This document shows, piece by piece, positions 10,556 to 18,824 of a stretch of DNA of 64,000 bases. Each line of letters begins with the position of its first letter. Position 1 is the stretch's first letter. The notes beneath the pieces were generated by a model that saw nothing but the letters and a program-made list of their open reading frames with translations, had not been told where the DNA came from and searched no databases. The stretch is from Coriobacteriales bacterium (lineage in GTDB: Bacteria > Actinomycetota > Coriobacteriia > Coriobacteriales > UBA8131): the NCBI GenBank assembly GCA_031282405.1, contig JAITDU010000048.1, positions 62,001-126,000 on the forward strand, given 5' to 3'. The translations under genes and the position numbers were made by a program.

Positions 10556-13129
10556 ATGAAGAACAGCACGGCTGTAAGAAAAGAAATTTCTGGGCCGCAA
10601 ATACGAATTGAAGGGCGCAAAGTTTTGCGCCGGACACGATTGAACGCTCAGTTTGACGAAGCAATGAAGCGACCGGTTGTCACTGTTATCGCAGGCTCTG
10701 GATATGGTAAGTCGATGGCGGTGTATTCATACCTTCGCGAAAGCGAGAACTACACAATATGGGTGCAACTCTCGGATAACGACAATGCTCCATCTCACTT
10801 TTGGGAGACCTTTTCGCAGGCTTTTGTCTACCTCAACCGAGAATTATCTGCCCGTCTGCGCGCGTTGAGCTTTCCGGAATCAGAGGAATCTCTCGACTAT
10901 ATCATTGATATGCTGCGTCATGAACACAAACCACACAAATGCTATGAACTGGTATTAGACGACCTGCATCTGCTCAACCCCGGGCCGGTGTTCGACTTTA
11001 TCATGCGCGTTATCAATACGATAGCTGAGGGAACAGGAGATTGGGTCATAGTCATAGCTCGGCGTGATATTTTTCCCAACACCAGCGCCTTGATCCACGA
11101 CGATCACTTGTCCCAGATTGATGAAAGCGACCTGGCCTTTACAAAAAGCGAAATCCAGGAGTATTTCGAGTTGATCGGGGTCGATGCCTCCAACGATCTC
11201 GTCAACAGTGTCTATAAAGACACCGAGGGATTGCCGTTCGTCGTTTCGCTCTCTGCGCGGCTATTGGAACACAACCCCGGAGACAGCGGCTACATCCATA
11301 CCGCTCTGATAGGTAGTTTCGAGCGCATCATCGACACACAGCTTTTCTGGTTCGTATCTGAGGATCTGCGACGTTTTTTGGTCAAACTCTCGCTCATCAA
11401 GCATCTATCACCTGATCTTATCAATGAATTGGACGACGGCCATAAGCTGATGAGCCAGTTGGCCAGCATTAGTTCACTCGTACGCTATGATCGCTATATG
11501 CATGTTTACCGACTCCATAACCTGCTCTTGGAGTACCTAAAAAATAAACAGAACATGCTTACCGAGGATGAGCGTAGAGAGGTTTACAGTAAGGCCGCGC
11601 GTTGGTGCGAGACCAACGGTTATCATATTGATGCCATCGCGTATTACCGCGCCATGGGCGACTACGACTCTCTCGTGAATATGGCTAATAACTATCCCTC
11701 GCTGATACCCCACGACATCGCCGTGGAATTGTTGGCCGCTTTAGATCAGGCACCCGAGGAATACCTTTCTGCTACTCCCGATGCCTGTGTGCTTTATCCG
11801 CGGCTTGTGATGACGGTTGGGCGAGTCGATGAAGCGTTGCGGCTTACGCATGAGCACATCCAGGCCTGCGAGCAGCTTCCGCCCAGCGCTGCCGTCGATC
11901 GGATGCTGGCGGGCTTTTACAACTGCCTGGGTTTTGCCGGCATGATCAACTGTCCCGAGACCCATGATTATAGTTTTGCCACGTATTTTGAGAAGGCGTT
12001 GAGCTATTTTGGATCAGCAGCAAAAGTCGAAGCCCCGGGGCATATGATCTACAGCGTCGGGCCCTATGTCCTCAGGGTCGGGCGTGCCCACCTCAATGAC
12101 CCGGAGAATTACATAGCGGCCGTAGGCAGATCGGCGGTTTGTACAACGCAGACATTGCGGGGCTGTATGCACGGACTGGAAAACCTTACTAAGGCAGAAT
12201 ACGCTTATTTTCGCGGCCGAAGCAATGAGGCCGAGAATCTTGCCCTTCGCTCCATCACCGAAGCGCAGGGCTTTGGTCAAACCGATATTGAGGCCAGAGC
12301 ACTGTATTTGTTGATGCGCATCTATCTGCAAATGGGCAAATACGAATGTATCGTCGGCGCACTGGCACAGTTAGACAAGTTGATACTAGACAGGTCCTTC
12401 CCCAATCTTTATCTACTCTACGAGATAGCCACGAGCTGGTTGTACGCCTCTATCGGCGAAGTTCAACGAGTGGAATATTGGCTCAAGAGCGACCTATGGC
12501 CCTCAAGGCTCAACGATCACATCAGCGGGCTGGATGACTTTGCCAAAGTCAGATATTATCTGGCGAACAAGGATTATCAGGCACTTTTGAACTTTACCGA
12601 GGATCGCTCTCAGCGCTTTGGCATTACCCGTTTCGTGCTCGGCCAGTTAGGGGTACATATCATTAAAGCCATTTGCCACCAACGGCTGGGCAACCACAAA
12701 GAAGCCCTGGAGTGGCTAAAGCAATCCTATCAGATAGCAAAGCCCAACAAATTGGTCATGTTGTTTATCGAGTTCGGCAACAACATGCGCAGCCTGGCAA
12801 GCCTTGCCTTGAAGACGCCTAACTTCGGGGTGCCCACAGAGTGGTTGGAAACCATTCGTTGCCGCTCAACCACGTATGCCAAACACGTTGCCTATGTGCG
12901 CTCCTGTTATTTGCAGGCACATGGTTCCAAGACCAACGTCCATCTTACGTCCAAAGAGCTTGACATCCTTGTGGACCTCTCGCACGGTCTGTCACGCACC
13001 GAGATATCACTCGCCCATGGCATTTCTATTAACACGGTTAAATCGGTACTACAGGTTATCTATGACAAACTTGGAGCCGAAGGTGCCCTTGATGCCGTGC
13101 GAATCGCCGTTGCCAAACAACTCATCTGA
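10556..13129 (+). CDS. MalT-like LuxR-family transcriptional regulator with N-terminal STAND NTPase
   Basis: 857 aa. The N-terminal NTPase has Walker A AGSGYGKSM (about residue 42) and Walker B YELVLDDLHLL (about 130); a long helical, TPR-like middle follows. The last 60 residues are a LuxR/GerE helix-turn-helix (LTSKELDILVDLSHGLSRTE, then ISINTVKSVLQVIYDKLGA). Known: MalT-type proteins oligomerise with ATP and an inducer sugar or other ligand and then activate transcription. The target here is not evident; the neighbour upstream is catalase and downstream a peptidase. Start ATG 10556 is chosen because GGTGGGA sits just upstream; an in-frame GTG at 10544 would add four residues. A perfect hairpin 30 nt after the stop probably ends the transcript. 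Confidence 0.88.
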   Translation: MKNSTAVRKEISGPQIRIEGRKVLRRTRLNAQFDEAMKRPVVTVIAGSGYGKSMAVYSYLRESENYTIWVQLSDNDNAPSHFWETFSQAFVYLNRELSARLRALSFPESEESLDYIIDMLRHEHKPHKCYELVLDDLHLLNPGPVFDFIMRVINTIAEGTGDWVIVIARRDIFPNTSALIHDDHLSQIDESDLAFTKSEIQEYFELIGVDASNDLVNSVYKDTEGLPFVVSLSARLLEHNPGDSGYIHTALIGSFERIIDTQLFWFVSEDLRRFLVKLSLIKHLSPDLINELDDGHKLMSQLASISSLVRYDRYMHVYRLHNLLLEYLKNKQNMLTEDERREVYSKAARWCETNGYHIDAIAYYRAMGDYDSLVNMANNYPSLIPHDIAVELLAALDQAPEEYLSATPDACVLYPRLVMTVGRVDEALRLTHEHIQACEQLPPSAAVDRMLAGFYNCLGFAGMINCPETHDYSFATYFEKALSYFGSAAKVEAPGHMIYSVGPYVLRVGRAHLNDPENYIAAVGRSAVCTTQTLRGCMHGLENLTKAEYAYFRGRSNEAENLALRSITEAQGFGQTDIEARALYLLMRIYLQMGKYECIVGALAQLDKLILDRSFPNLYLLYEIATSWLYASIGEVQRVEYWLKSDLWPSRLNDHISGLDDFAKVRYYLANKDYQALLNFTEDRSQRFGITRFVLGQLGVHIIKAICHQRLGNHKEALEWLKQSYQIAKPNKLVMLFIEFGNNMRSLASLALKTPNFGVPTEWLETIRCRSTTYAKHVAYVRSCYLQAHGSKTNVHLTSKELDILVDLSHGLSRTEISLAHGISINTVKSVLQVIYDKLGAEGALDAVRIAVAKQLI

Positions 13130-13157
13130 ACGCGACTCTCTCCTTCTCCCTCTCCTC

Positions 13158-13188
13158 CTTAATTTGCTAAATTATTTAGCAAATTAAG
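13158..13188. terminator. perfect A/T-rich hairpin after the regulator
   Basis: A 14-bp perfect inverted repeat, CTTAATTTGCTAAA (13158-13171) and its complement (13175-13188), with a 3-nt loop. It stands 29 bases after the LuxR-type gene. A T-run does not follow, but the stem is long and A-rich at the base, so it could act as a terminator. Confidence 0.55.
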
Positions 13189-13246
13189 GGCTCACGTGCG
13201 CATACACGAGCCCCTCTGCGCGCATATGTGTGCTCTATGCGGATCA

Positions 13247-13330
13247 GGGCGCGGATCAGTGATGCCTCCCCCTCCTCATGGCAACACGCAAGACCACCAC
13301 ACGGGCGCGGATCAGTGATGCCTCCCCCTC
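13247..13330. repeat. two 28-bp direct repeats, period 56
   Basis: Exact copies at 13247-13274 and 13303-13330, beginning GGGCGCGGATCAGTGATG. Flanking CTCTGCGCGCA motifs (about 13215 and 13334) suggest a larger duplicated module. They lie in a 304-bp gap (13130-13433) that otherwise shows only the hairpin at 13158. No gene was seen there. Confidence 0.8.
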
Positions 13331-13433
13331 TCCTCTGCGCGCACATGTACGCGCCGCGCCGCAAGGACAGGCCGGTAACCGATGCGACGGCAAGCCACTG
13401 GTAGGTTCTTTTGTCTCATGGTACCCTTTGCTT

Positions 13434-14243
13434 ATGGCGCACATCAAAACAATAACAAAAGCGGAAGCGGTGTTCGACTATACGCTTAAGCGTTCCCAGC
13501 GCAAAACCATCGCCTTATATGTACGCAATGGTGCGGTGGAAGTGCGGGCACCGATGGGGACATCACCGGCCGAAATTGACCGCTTCGTAGCGTCCAAAAA
13601 TGACTGGATAGCAAAAAGATTGTCATCGTGGACCGCAAAGCGCGAGCAGCGCCGGGAGTTCACGCTGGATTATGGCAGCGGCGTGGTTTTTCGAGGTCAC
13701 ACCTATCCTCTTGTCGCCAAGGAGGGCAGCCGTGCCGGTTTTGACAGTAGCGGGTTTTTTATCCCGCCCGATCTTTCTCCCCCACAGATCAAAGCGTCCT
13801 GCCAGCGAATTTATCGCCTACTGGCTAAGCGCTACCTTACCAAACGCACACACGACCTGGCTCAGTATATGGATGTCGCGTTGCCCGAGATATGGATTAC
13901 CGGGGCAAAGACACGTTGGGGCAGTTGCTCAGTTCGAGCCGGCGTCCGGCCGGGCACCTGCTCTGACGTCCGGATTGACAGGTGGACTCATACCCATACG
14001 CAACAGGGTACAGCGACAGATCGTGAGCCGCCACGGCCCCGTATCTGCTATTCATGGCGACTCATCATGGCCGATGACGAGGTTATTGACTATGTGGTGG
14101 TCCACGAATTGGCGCATCTGCTCGAGATGAATCATTCGACACGATTCTGGAACATCGTAGGCGACATTTTGCCCGATTATCGCGAGAGAAAAAAGCGACT
14201 CAAAGCCCTGCATGAACGCCTGGATAACGAGGATTGGGGATAG
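13434..14243 (+). CDS. YgjP/SprT-like zinc metallopeptidase (DUF45, M48-related)
   Basis: 269 aa. Seen: the YgjP N-terminal beta-rich part, the hallmark TRWGSCS (about nt 13912-13932), and the zinc site VVHELAHLLEMNHS (about 14098-14140), with HExxH and a third His. Between WGSCS and the usual NWRLI equivalent (SWRLIMADDEVIDYV) is an extra stretch of about 35 residues rich in Arg, Thr and His (about 13940-14050) that the family normally lacks; it could be a lineage insertion or reflect a compensated frame slip. The frame is open further upstream, but ATG 13434 matches the family start; no good ribosome binding site was found. Substrate unknown. Confidence 0.8.
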   Translation: MAHIKTITKAEAVFDYTLKRSQRKTIALYVRNGAVEVRAPMGTSPAEIDRFVASKNDWIAKRLSSWTAKREQRREFTLDYGSGVVFRGHTYPLVAKEGSRAGFDSSGFFIPPDLSPPQIKASCQRIYRLLAKRYLTKRTHDLAQYMDVALPEIWITGAKTRWGSCSVRAGVRPGTCSDVRIDRWTHTHTQQGTATDREPPRPRICYSWRLIMADDEVIDYVVVHELAHLLEMNHSTRFWNIVGDILPDYRERKKRLKALHERLDNEDWG

Positions 14244-14248
14244 GGCTT

Positions 14249-14464
14249 TTAACGAGTAAACCCGACCTCAAAAATGTGCGTGCCAGGAGCAAGCGTGTCG
14301 AGATAGGCCGGCAGCAAGGTGATGACGGTTGAGCCGCTGGTGGCGAGCATCATCACTATAAAGAGCGGCAGGCTTACGGTCGTGAGGCGTTTGATCACAC
14401 CCGGATGAGAAGTATACGGTGTGTCTGTTACAATCTTCTTGGACTCATTTATTTTTGTGCTCAC
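14249..14464 (-). CDS. possible small single-pass membrane protein
   Basis: 71 codons from a GTG at 14464. A polar, Lys-rich N-terminus (STKINESKKI) is followed by one hydrophobic segment (LTTVSLPLFIVMMLATSGST). It sits on the opposite strand inside the 287-bp gap between the peptidase and the uracil-DNA glycosylase. No clear ribosome binding site is visible and the family is not recognised. The protein-like composition is the only support. Confidence 0.3.
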   Translation of the reverse strand: MSTKINESKKIVTDTPYTSHPGVIKRLTTVSLPLFIVMMLATSGSTVITLLPAYLDTLAPGTHIFEVGFTR

Positions 14465-14530
14465 TAAGGATATTCTTTATGAATACACTGCGTTGTACCA
14501 CCGTGAAACTGCCGACAGGAACAGTATAGT

Positions 14531-15106
14531 ATGTCTAAGACACTTCAGGATATTCGCGAGGAACTCGGCGAGTGCCGTCGCTGTGAGCTCTGCGAGACGC
14601 GTACGACGATCGTCTTTGGCGTAGGCAATCCCACAACCCAGGTGATGTTCATAGGCGAGGCTCCCGGCAAGCAGGAGGACCTGGGAGCAGAGCCGTTCAT
14701 CGGCGCGGCCGGCAAGCTCTTAAATGAGCTTTTAGGCATCGCAGGGCTCAAACGCTCAGAAGTCTACATTGCCAATGTGCTCAAATGCCGCCCGCCACAC
14801 AATGCCGATCCACTCCCCCACCAGATAGAGGCCTGTACCCCATTTTTACGCGAACAGGTCCGCAGCATCTCTCCCGTTGTCCTTGTGACCCTGGGCCGCT
14901 TTGCCACACAGTTCATCCTGCGCACCGATCAGGGTATCTCGCAGTTACGTGGCCGGATTCAAATTACAGGGCGCTTCTCAGTGCTGCCGATATACCATCC
15001 GGCCGCAGCAATTTACGATCGTGCCAAACTCCCCGTGCTCGAACAGGATTTTGCCTTGCTCGGGGCACTCGTAGCCAAGCGCCGCGAGGAGTTAGGGCTG
15101 TCATGA
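14531..15106 (+). CDS. udg: family 4 uracil-DNA glycosylase
   Basis: 191 aa; removes uracil from DNA. The four iron-sulfur cluster cysteines of family 4 are present at 15, 18, 86 and 102 (CRRC, LKCRPP, EACTPF). Motif A is GEAPGKQED (residues 42-50), and the late His motif is YHPAA. The length is usual for the family. ATG 14531 follows a weak ACAGGAAC. Its stop TGA (15104-15106) overlaps the ATG of tsaE by four bases, making it the first gene of a coupled udg-tsaE-tsaBD unit. Confidence 0.95.
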   Translation: MSKTLQDIREELGECRRCELCETRTTIVFGVGNPTTQVMFIGEAPGKQEDLGAEPFIGAAGKLLNELLGIAGLKRSEVYIANVLKCRPPHNADPLPHQIEACTPFLREQVRSISPVVLVTLGRFATQFILRTDQGISQLRGRIQITGRFSVLPIYHPAAAIYDRAKLPVLEQDFALLGALVAKRREELGLS

Positions 15107-16035
15107 GGAGCAGCGCCGCTGTGCTCCAGGCAAACAGCTCCTCTGTTGCGCAGACCATGGCTTTGGGGAGAATGACCGGACGTTTACTCAAGGGCGGCGA
15201 TGTAGTGTTGCTCAGGGGCGACCTGGGTGCCGGAAAAACACATTTTGCCAAAGGTGTCGCCCAAGGACTGGAAATACGGGATCCGGTATGCAGTCCGACC
15301 TTCAATCTGGTGCTGGAATATCCGGTGCCGCCCAAAAGTGACACAGGCTCTCAGCATCCGGACAATGAGAGCACAGTCTGTGGTGACGTTGGCGAAACTT
15401 ACCATGTGAACCACCCACAGCTCTTGCGCCATTTTGACCTCTACCGCCTGGACGACACTCGCCAATTGGAAAGCATCGATTACTTTGGCCTCATAGAAGA
15501 TGAACGGGCAGTCAGCCTCGTGGAATGGGGCACGAAATTCGTCGATGGCCTGCCACTGGATTATCTACTTGTAGACATAACGATCCCACGAAACGCGACA
15601 CCAACTGCTGTCGGTTCACCATCAGGTAGGACAGAGAACCTGATCGACGATCTTCTCGACGATTCCACGAATCTCAGGCTTGCGCGCTTTACGGCCCACG
15701 GCGGCCGCTCCGAGCAGTTGCTGACCCATATCGCCACAGCTTTTCGTAACCGCGCGGTCCTGCCCAAAGATGACGGCAGCGATGATTTGACCCATATCGC
15801 CACAGCTTTTCTTAACCGCGCGGTCCTGCCCAAAGATGACGGCAGCGATGATTTGAGCCGCGGCGACAATGCAAACCGCGGCGACGATTTGAACCATAGC
15901 GACGCTACGAGTCGCGACGACAATGCAAACTGCGGCGACGATATGAACCGCAACGACAATAGGAGCCGCAACAACGCAGAGGGCCACGATGTTTCTTGTG
16001 CCCACTTTCCTACCGACACAAGCAGGCAGCCATGA
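15103..16035 (+). CDS. tsaE: TsaE ATPase of tRNA t6A synthesis with repeat-bearing C-terminal tail
   Basis: 310 aa, against about 150 for the family. Residues 1-185 give the TsaE fold: Walker A GDLGAGKTHFAKG (about residues 39-51), PTFNLVLEY, HFDLYRL and LVEWGTKF. TsaE drives the turnover of the TsaB-TsaD complex that makes threonylcarbamoyl-adenosine 37 on ANN-reading tRNAs. The rest is a low-complexity tail: two near-identical 22-residue units (LTHIATAFRNRAVLPKDDG and so on) and then an Asn/Asp/Arg-rich run of short repeats. The start ATG overlaps the udg stop (ATGA), and its own stop overlaps the next start in the same way. A loop insert of about 30 residues (SDTGSQHPDN) also interrupts the region before HFDLYRL. 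Confidence 0.9.
   Translation: MRSSAAVLQANSSSVAQTMALGRMTGRLLKGGDVVLLRGDLGAGKTHFAKGVAQGLEIRDPVCSPTFNLVLEYPVPPKSDTGSQHPDNESTVCGDVGETYHVNHPQLLRHFDLYRLDDTRQLESIDYFGLIEDERAVSLVEWGTKFVDGLPLDYLLVDITIPRNATPTAVGSPSGRTENLIDDLLDDSTNLRLARFTAHGGRSEQLLTHIATAFRNRAVLPKDDGSDDLTHIATAFLNRAVLPKDDGSDDLSRGDNANRGDDLNHSDATSRDDNANCGDDMNRNDNRSRNNAEGHDVSCAHFPTDTSRQP
15722..15853 (+). repeat. 66-bp tandem duplication inside tsaE
   Basis: Copies at 15722-15787 and 15788-15853 differ at one base (CGTAAC against CTTAAC). The unit is 22 codons, so the frame is kept. The near-identity points to a recent duplication. Confidence 0.95.
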
Positions 16036-18812
16036 CGCGCCGACAGCAAACACCTACCCAGGAAGTGCAATACCAGCAGGCACCCGTCCCGGATGCGCGT
16101 CAACAACAGATGCCTGCCTCGAGTCTGGTGCTGGCCTTGGACACATCCACAGATCAGCTTGCCTGCGCGGTGGGCGAACTGGCGCACAAAGAACCGATTG
16201 TGCAAGAACCGGCCGAGGACGCAATAGCTGTCTCAAGACCAACGAACCACAAAGCGGCTGGACAAGAGTCGACCGGCCACATACAAAGAAGCATTCGGCT
16301 TTTGGCCGAGGCTCATCTAAGCGCCCGGCGCCAGGCCAATGTGCGACTTATGCCAACCATAGACGACTTATTCAAGACTCAACACCTGGATAAGTCTCTG
16401 GTCAGAACTATCGTATGCGGACGCGGACCCGGCTCTTTTACCGGAGTGAGAATAGCCATGGCCACCGCCAAGGGACTTGCCACAGGGCTGAACGCAAAAT
16501 TGTATGGCGTGTCCACGTCAGACGCGTTGGCCTGGGATGCCTGGGGCCGCGGTATTCGTGGTAGCCTGCGCATAGTGACCGATGCCCTGCGCGGCGAAGT
16601 CTACCCGGCCCGTTTTGAACTGGAAAGTGGCGGTGTCAGAAGACTTGATCCCCACAGCGTCATCAAAGCGGAGATACTGGCTACCACAGGGCAAAACGAC
16701 AGTAATAAACAGGTCTACCTGGCCGGCGATGCCCTGTATAAATATGCGGAACTGTTCCGAGGATTTGAGTTGTTGCCTCAAGACCTCTGGCTGCCCACCG
16801 GTACCGGATTGCTCAGGGCGTTTGCCGCTCTGCCTGTCGCACGCGATGGGGACAATACAGGACCGGTGAGTAACACTGACGACTCCCGCGGGATTCCTAG
16901 GTTCTTCGGGCGTGAACGCAAGAACGCTTCCAAAGACGACTACAGGGGCAATCACAGAGGCGGCCAGACGGGCGACCCTGCCACCCTGTTGCCTGTCTAC
17001 ACCCGGCTTTCCGACGCCGAGGAGAACGAACGTAAGCGCCTTTTTGCCCATGGTGCCCTTGCCCAGGGGGCATTGGTGGAAGTACCCAGCAGCGGTGTCG
17101 GCGACCCACAAAGCCTGAACATCCCTGTGTTTCGACCGGCAGCTATCCAAGATGTTGGTACTATGGTCGAGTTGGAAAATAGCCTGTTTGGCAACGAGAA
17201 CACCGCTTTGAACGGCGAGTGCTGGACCCCGGAGATGTTTGCCGAGGACCTGGAAAAGGCTACCAATAGCTGGTGGGTGTGCTATCGGGGAAGCGAATTG
17301 TGGGGTTACGCCGGTGGACGGCTCAGCGACGGAGAGCTGCATATCATGGACTTGGCTGTTCTCCCACAAGCCCGCAGACGTAAGATAGCCAGCGGACTTA
17401 TTAAGCGCCTGGCCGACGACGGCAGGGCACTGGGCGCAGAGAGTATCACGTTGGAAGTGCGGGAACACAACAGCGCCGCCATTGCGCTGTATCGCTCCTT
17501 GGGCCTGACCGAGCAAGGTCGGCGCAAGCGCTATTATGCGTCAGCAGTAAGCGGTGGAGCCCGCGAGGATGCGCTTATCATGACCGGCAGTATCGACATC
17601 CCGGCGCTCAACCCTGTCGACCCTTCCGGCGCCGCTGCTTCTGTCGATCCTGACGACACAAATCCTTCCGGCGCCGCTGCTTCTGTCGATGCGGACCCCG
17701 CTGGTGCTGCTGACCTCGCTAACCCCGGCAGCCCTGCCGACCCTTCCAATGCAGATCATCCTCGTGAACAACCGCCTTACAAAGCGCATGATCATCCGGT
17801 GATCCTGGCCATCGAAAGCTCCTGTGACGAGACCGCCGTAGCCGTCATCGACGGCCAGGGGCAACTCATGGCTAACCAGATAGCCAGCCAGATAGACTTT
17901 CATGCCCGCTTTGGCGGTGTTGTGCCCGAGATCGCATCGCGCAAGCACACCGAGTCGATAGTGGGCGTGGTACAAGCTGCCATGACGGGGTTGGATTGGT
18001 CGCAGCTTGATGCCATCGCCGTGACCTACGCTCCCGGCCTGATAGGCGCCCTCGTTGTGGGCATGGCCTTTGCCAAAGGGCTGAGCTGGGCGCTCGACGT
18101 GCCGCTTATCAAGGTCAACCACCTGGAGGGCCACATCTATGCGGTGCGCTTTGCCAATACAGGCGGCAGCACGGCGGCTCCCCCCTTCGTCATCGCATTG
18201 CTCAGCGGCGGCAATACGATGCTCGTATACGTCAAAGACTGGGGAGAATACCGCATCTTGGGAACCACGCTTGACGACGCAGTAGGCGAGGCCTACGACA
18301 AGGTGGCCAAAGCGATGGGATTGGGGTATCCCGGCGGACCGAAGATTGCCGCATTAGCGCGCCAGGGCGACCGTGCCGCCGTTGCCTTTCCTCGGGCACT
18401 GCTGCACTCCGGCGACCTGCAATTCTCGCTCAGCGGTCTCAAAACAGCTGTCTTGACCTACCTTAAACAACAACAACTCCAGGGGATAAGCCCCAACCTG
18501 GCCGACATCGCCGCTTCATTCGAGCAGGCCGTCATCGATGTACAGGTTGCCAAAGCGCTGCGCGCCTGCGAACAGTGGAACGTAAGCACGTTTTGTCTGG
18601 GTGGCGGTGTAGCAGCAAACGAGGCGCTTCGCACGGCCTATCGCGCGGCTTTGGAGCCGCGAGGAATACGCGTGGTGTTTCCTCCCCCCTTTGCCTGTAC
18701 AGATAACGCCGCGATGATTGCGGCCGTGGCGCTTGAACGCTATCGTCGGGGCCGGTTTGCGACGCTGGACAGCGACGCTCTGGCTCAGGGCAGCCTGGAA
18801 GAGCCGTACTAA
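16032..18812 (+). CDS. tsaBD: TsaB-RimI-TsaD triple fusion
   Basis: 926 aa with three enzymes of one pathway neighbourhood. Residues about 32-330: TsaB (VLALDTSTDQLACAVGE; GRGPGSFTGVRIAMATAKG). About 363-520: RimI-type GNAT acetyltransferase (MDLAVLPQARRRKIASGLI; EVREHNSAAIALYRSLGL). About 525-585: a linker rich in Ala, Asp, Pro and Ser with a duplicated PSGAAASVD unit. About 588-926: TsaD (LAIESSCDETAVAVID; metal-site HLEGHIYAV; SLSGLKTAV; ggGVAANEALR). TsaB and TsaD form the t6A synthase core with TsaE, encoded just upstream; RimI acetylates ribosomal protein S18. ATG 16032 forms an ATGA overlap with tsaE. RimI-TsaD and TsaB-RimI fusions are known; all three in one chain is less common. Confidence 0.95.
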   Translation: MTRRQQTPTQEVQYQQAPVPDARQQQMPASSLVLALDTSTDQLACAVGELAHKEPIVQEPAEDAIAVSRPTNHKAAGQESTGHIQRSIRLLAEAHLSARRQANVRLMPTIDDLFKTQHLDKSLVRTIVCGRGPGSFTGVRIAMATAKGLATGLNAKLYGVSTSDALAWDAWGRGIRGSLRIVTDALRGEVYPARFELESGGVRRLDPHSVIKAEILATTGQNDSNKQVYLAGDALYKYAELFRGFELLPQDLWLPTGTGLLRAFAALPVARDGDNTGPVSNTDDSRGIPRFFGRERKNASKDDYRGNHRGGQTGDPATLLPVYTRLSDAEENERKRLFAHGALAQGALVEVPSSGVGDPQSLNIPVFRPAAIQDVGTMVELENSLFGNENTALNGECWTPEMFAEDLEKATNSWWVCYRGSELWGYAGGRLSDGELHIMDLAVLPQARRRKIASGLIKRLADDGRALGAESITLEVREHNSAAIALYRSLGLTEQGRRKRYYASAVSGGAREDALIMTGSIDIPALNPVDPSGAAASVDPDDTNPSGAAASVDADPAGAADLANPGSPADPSNADHPREQPPYKAHDHPVILAIESSCDETAVAVIDGQGQLMANQIASQIDFHARFGGVVPEIASRKHTESIVGVVQAAMTGLDWSQLDAIAVTYAPGLIGALVVGMAFAKGLSWALDVPLIKVNHLEGHIYAVRFANTGGSTAAPPFVIALLSGGNTMLVYVKDWGEYRILGTTLDDAVGEAYDKVAKAMGLGYPGGPKIAALARQGDRAAVAFPRALLHSGDLQFSLSGLKTAVLTYLKQQQLQGISPNLADIAASFEQAVIDVQVAKALRACEQWNVSTFCLGGGVAANEALRTAYRAALEPRGIRVVFPPPFACTDNAAMIAAVALERYRRGRFATLDSDALAQGSLEEPY
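17622..17690 (+). repeat. 27-bp in-frame repeat in the RimI-TsaD linker
   Basis: Exact copies at 17622-17648 and 17664-17690 (period 42, fourteen codons), encoding PSGAAASVD twice. Confidence 0.9.
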
Positions 18813-18824
18813 TCCTGCAATAGG

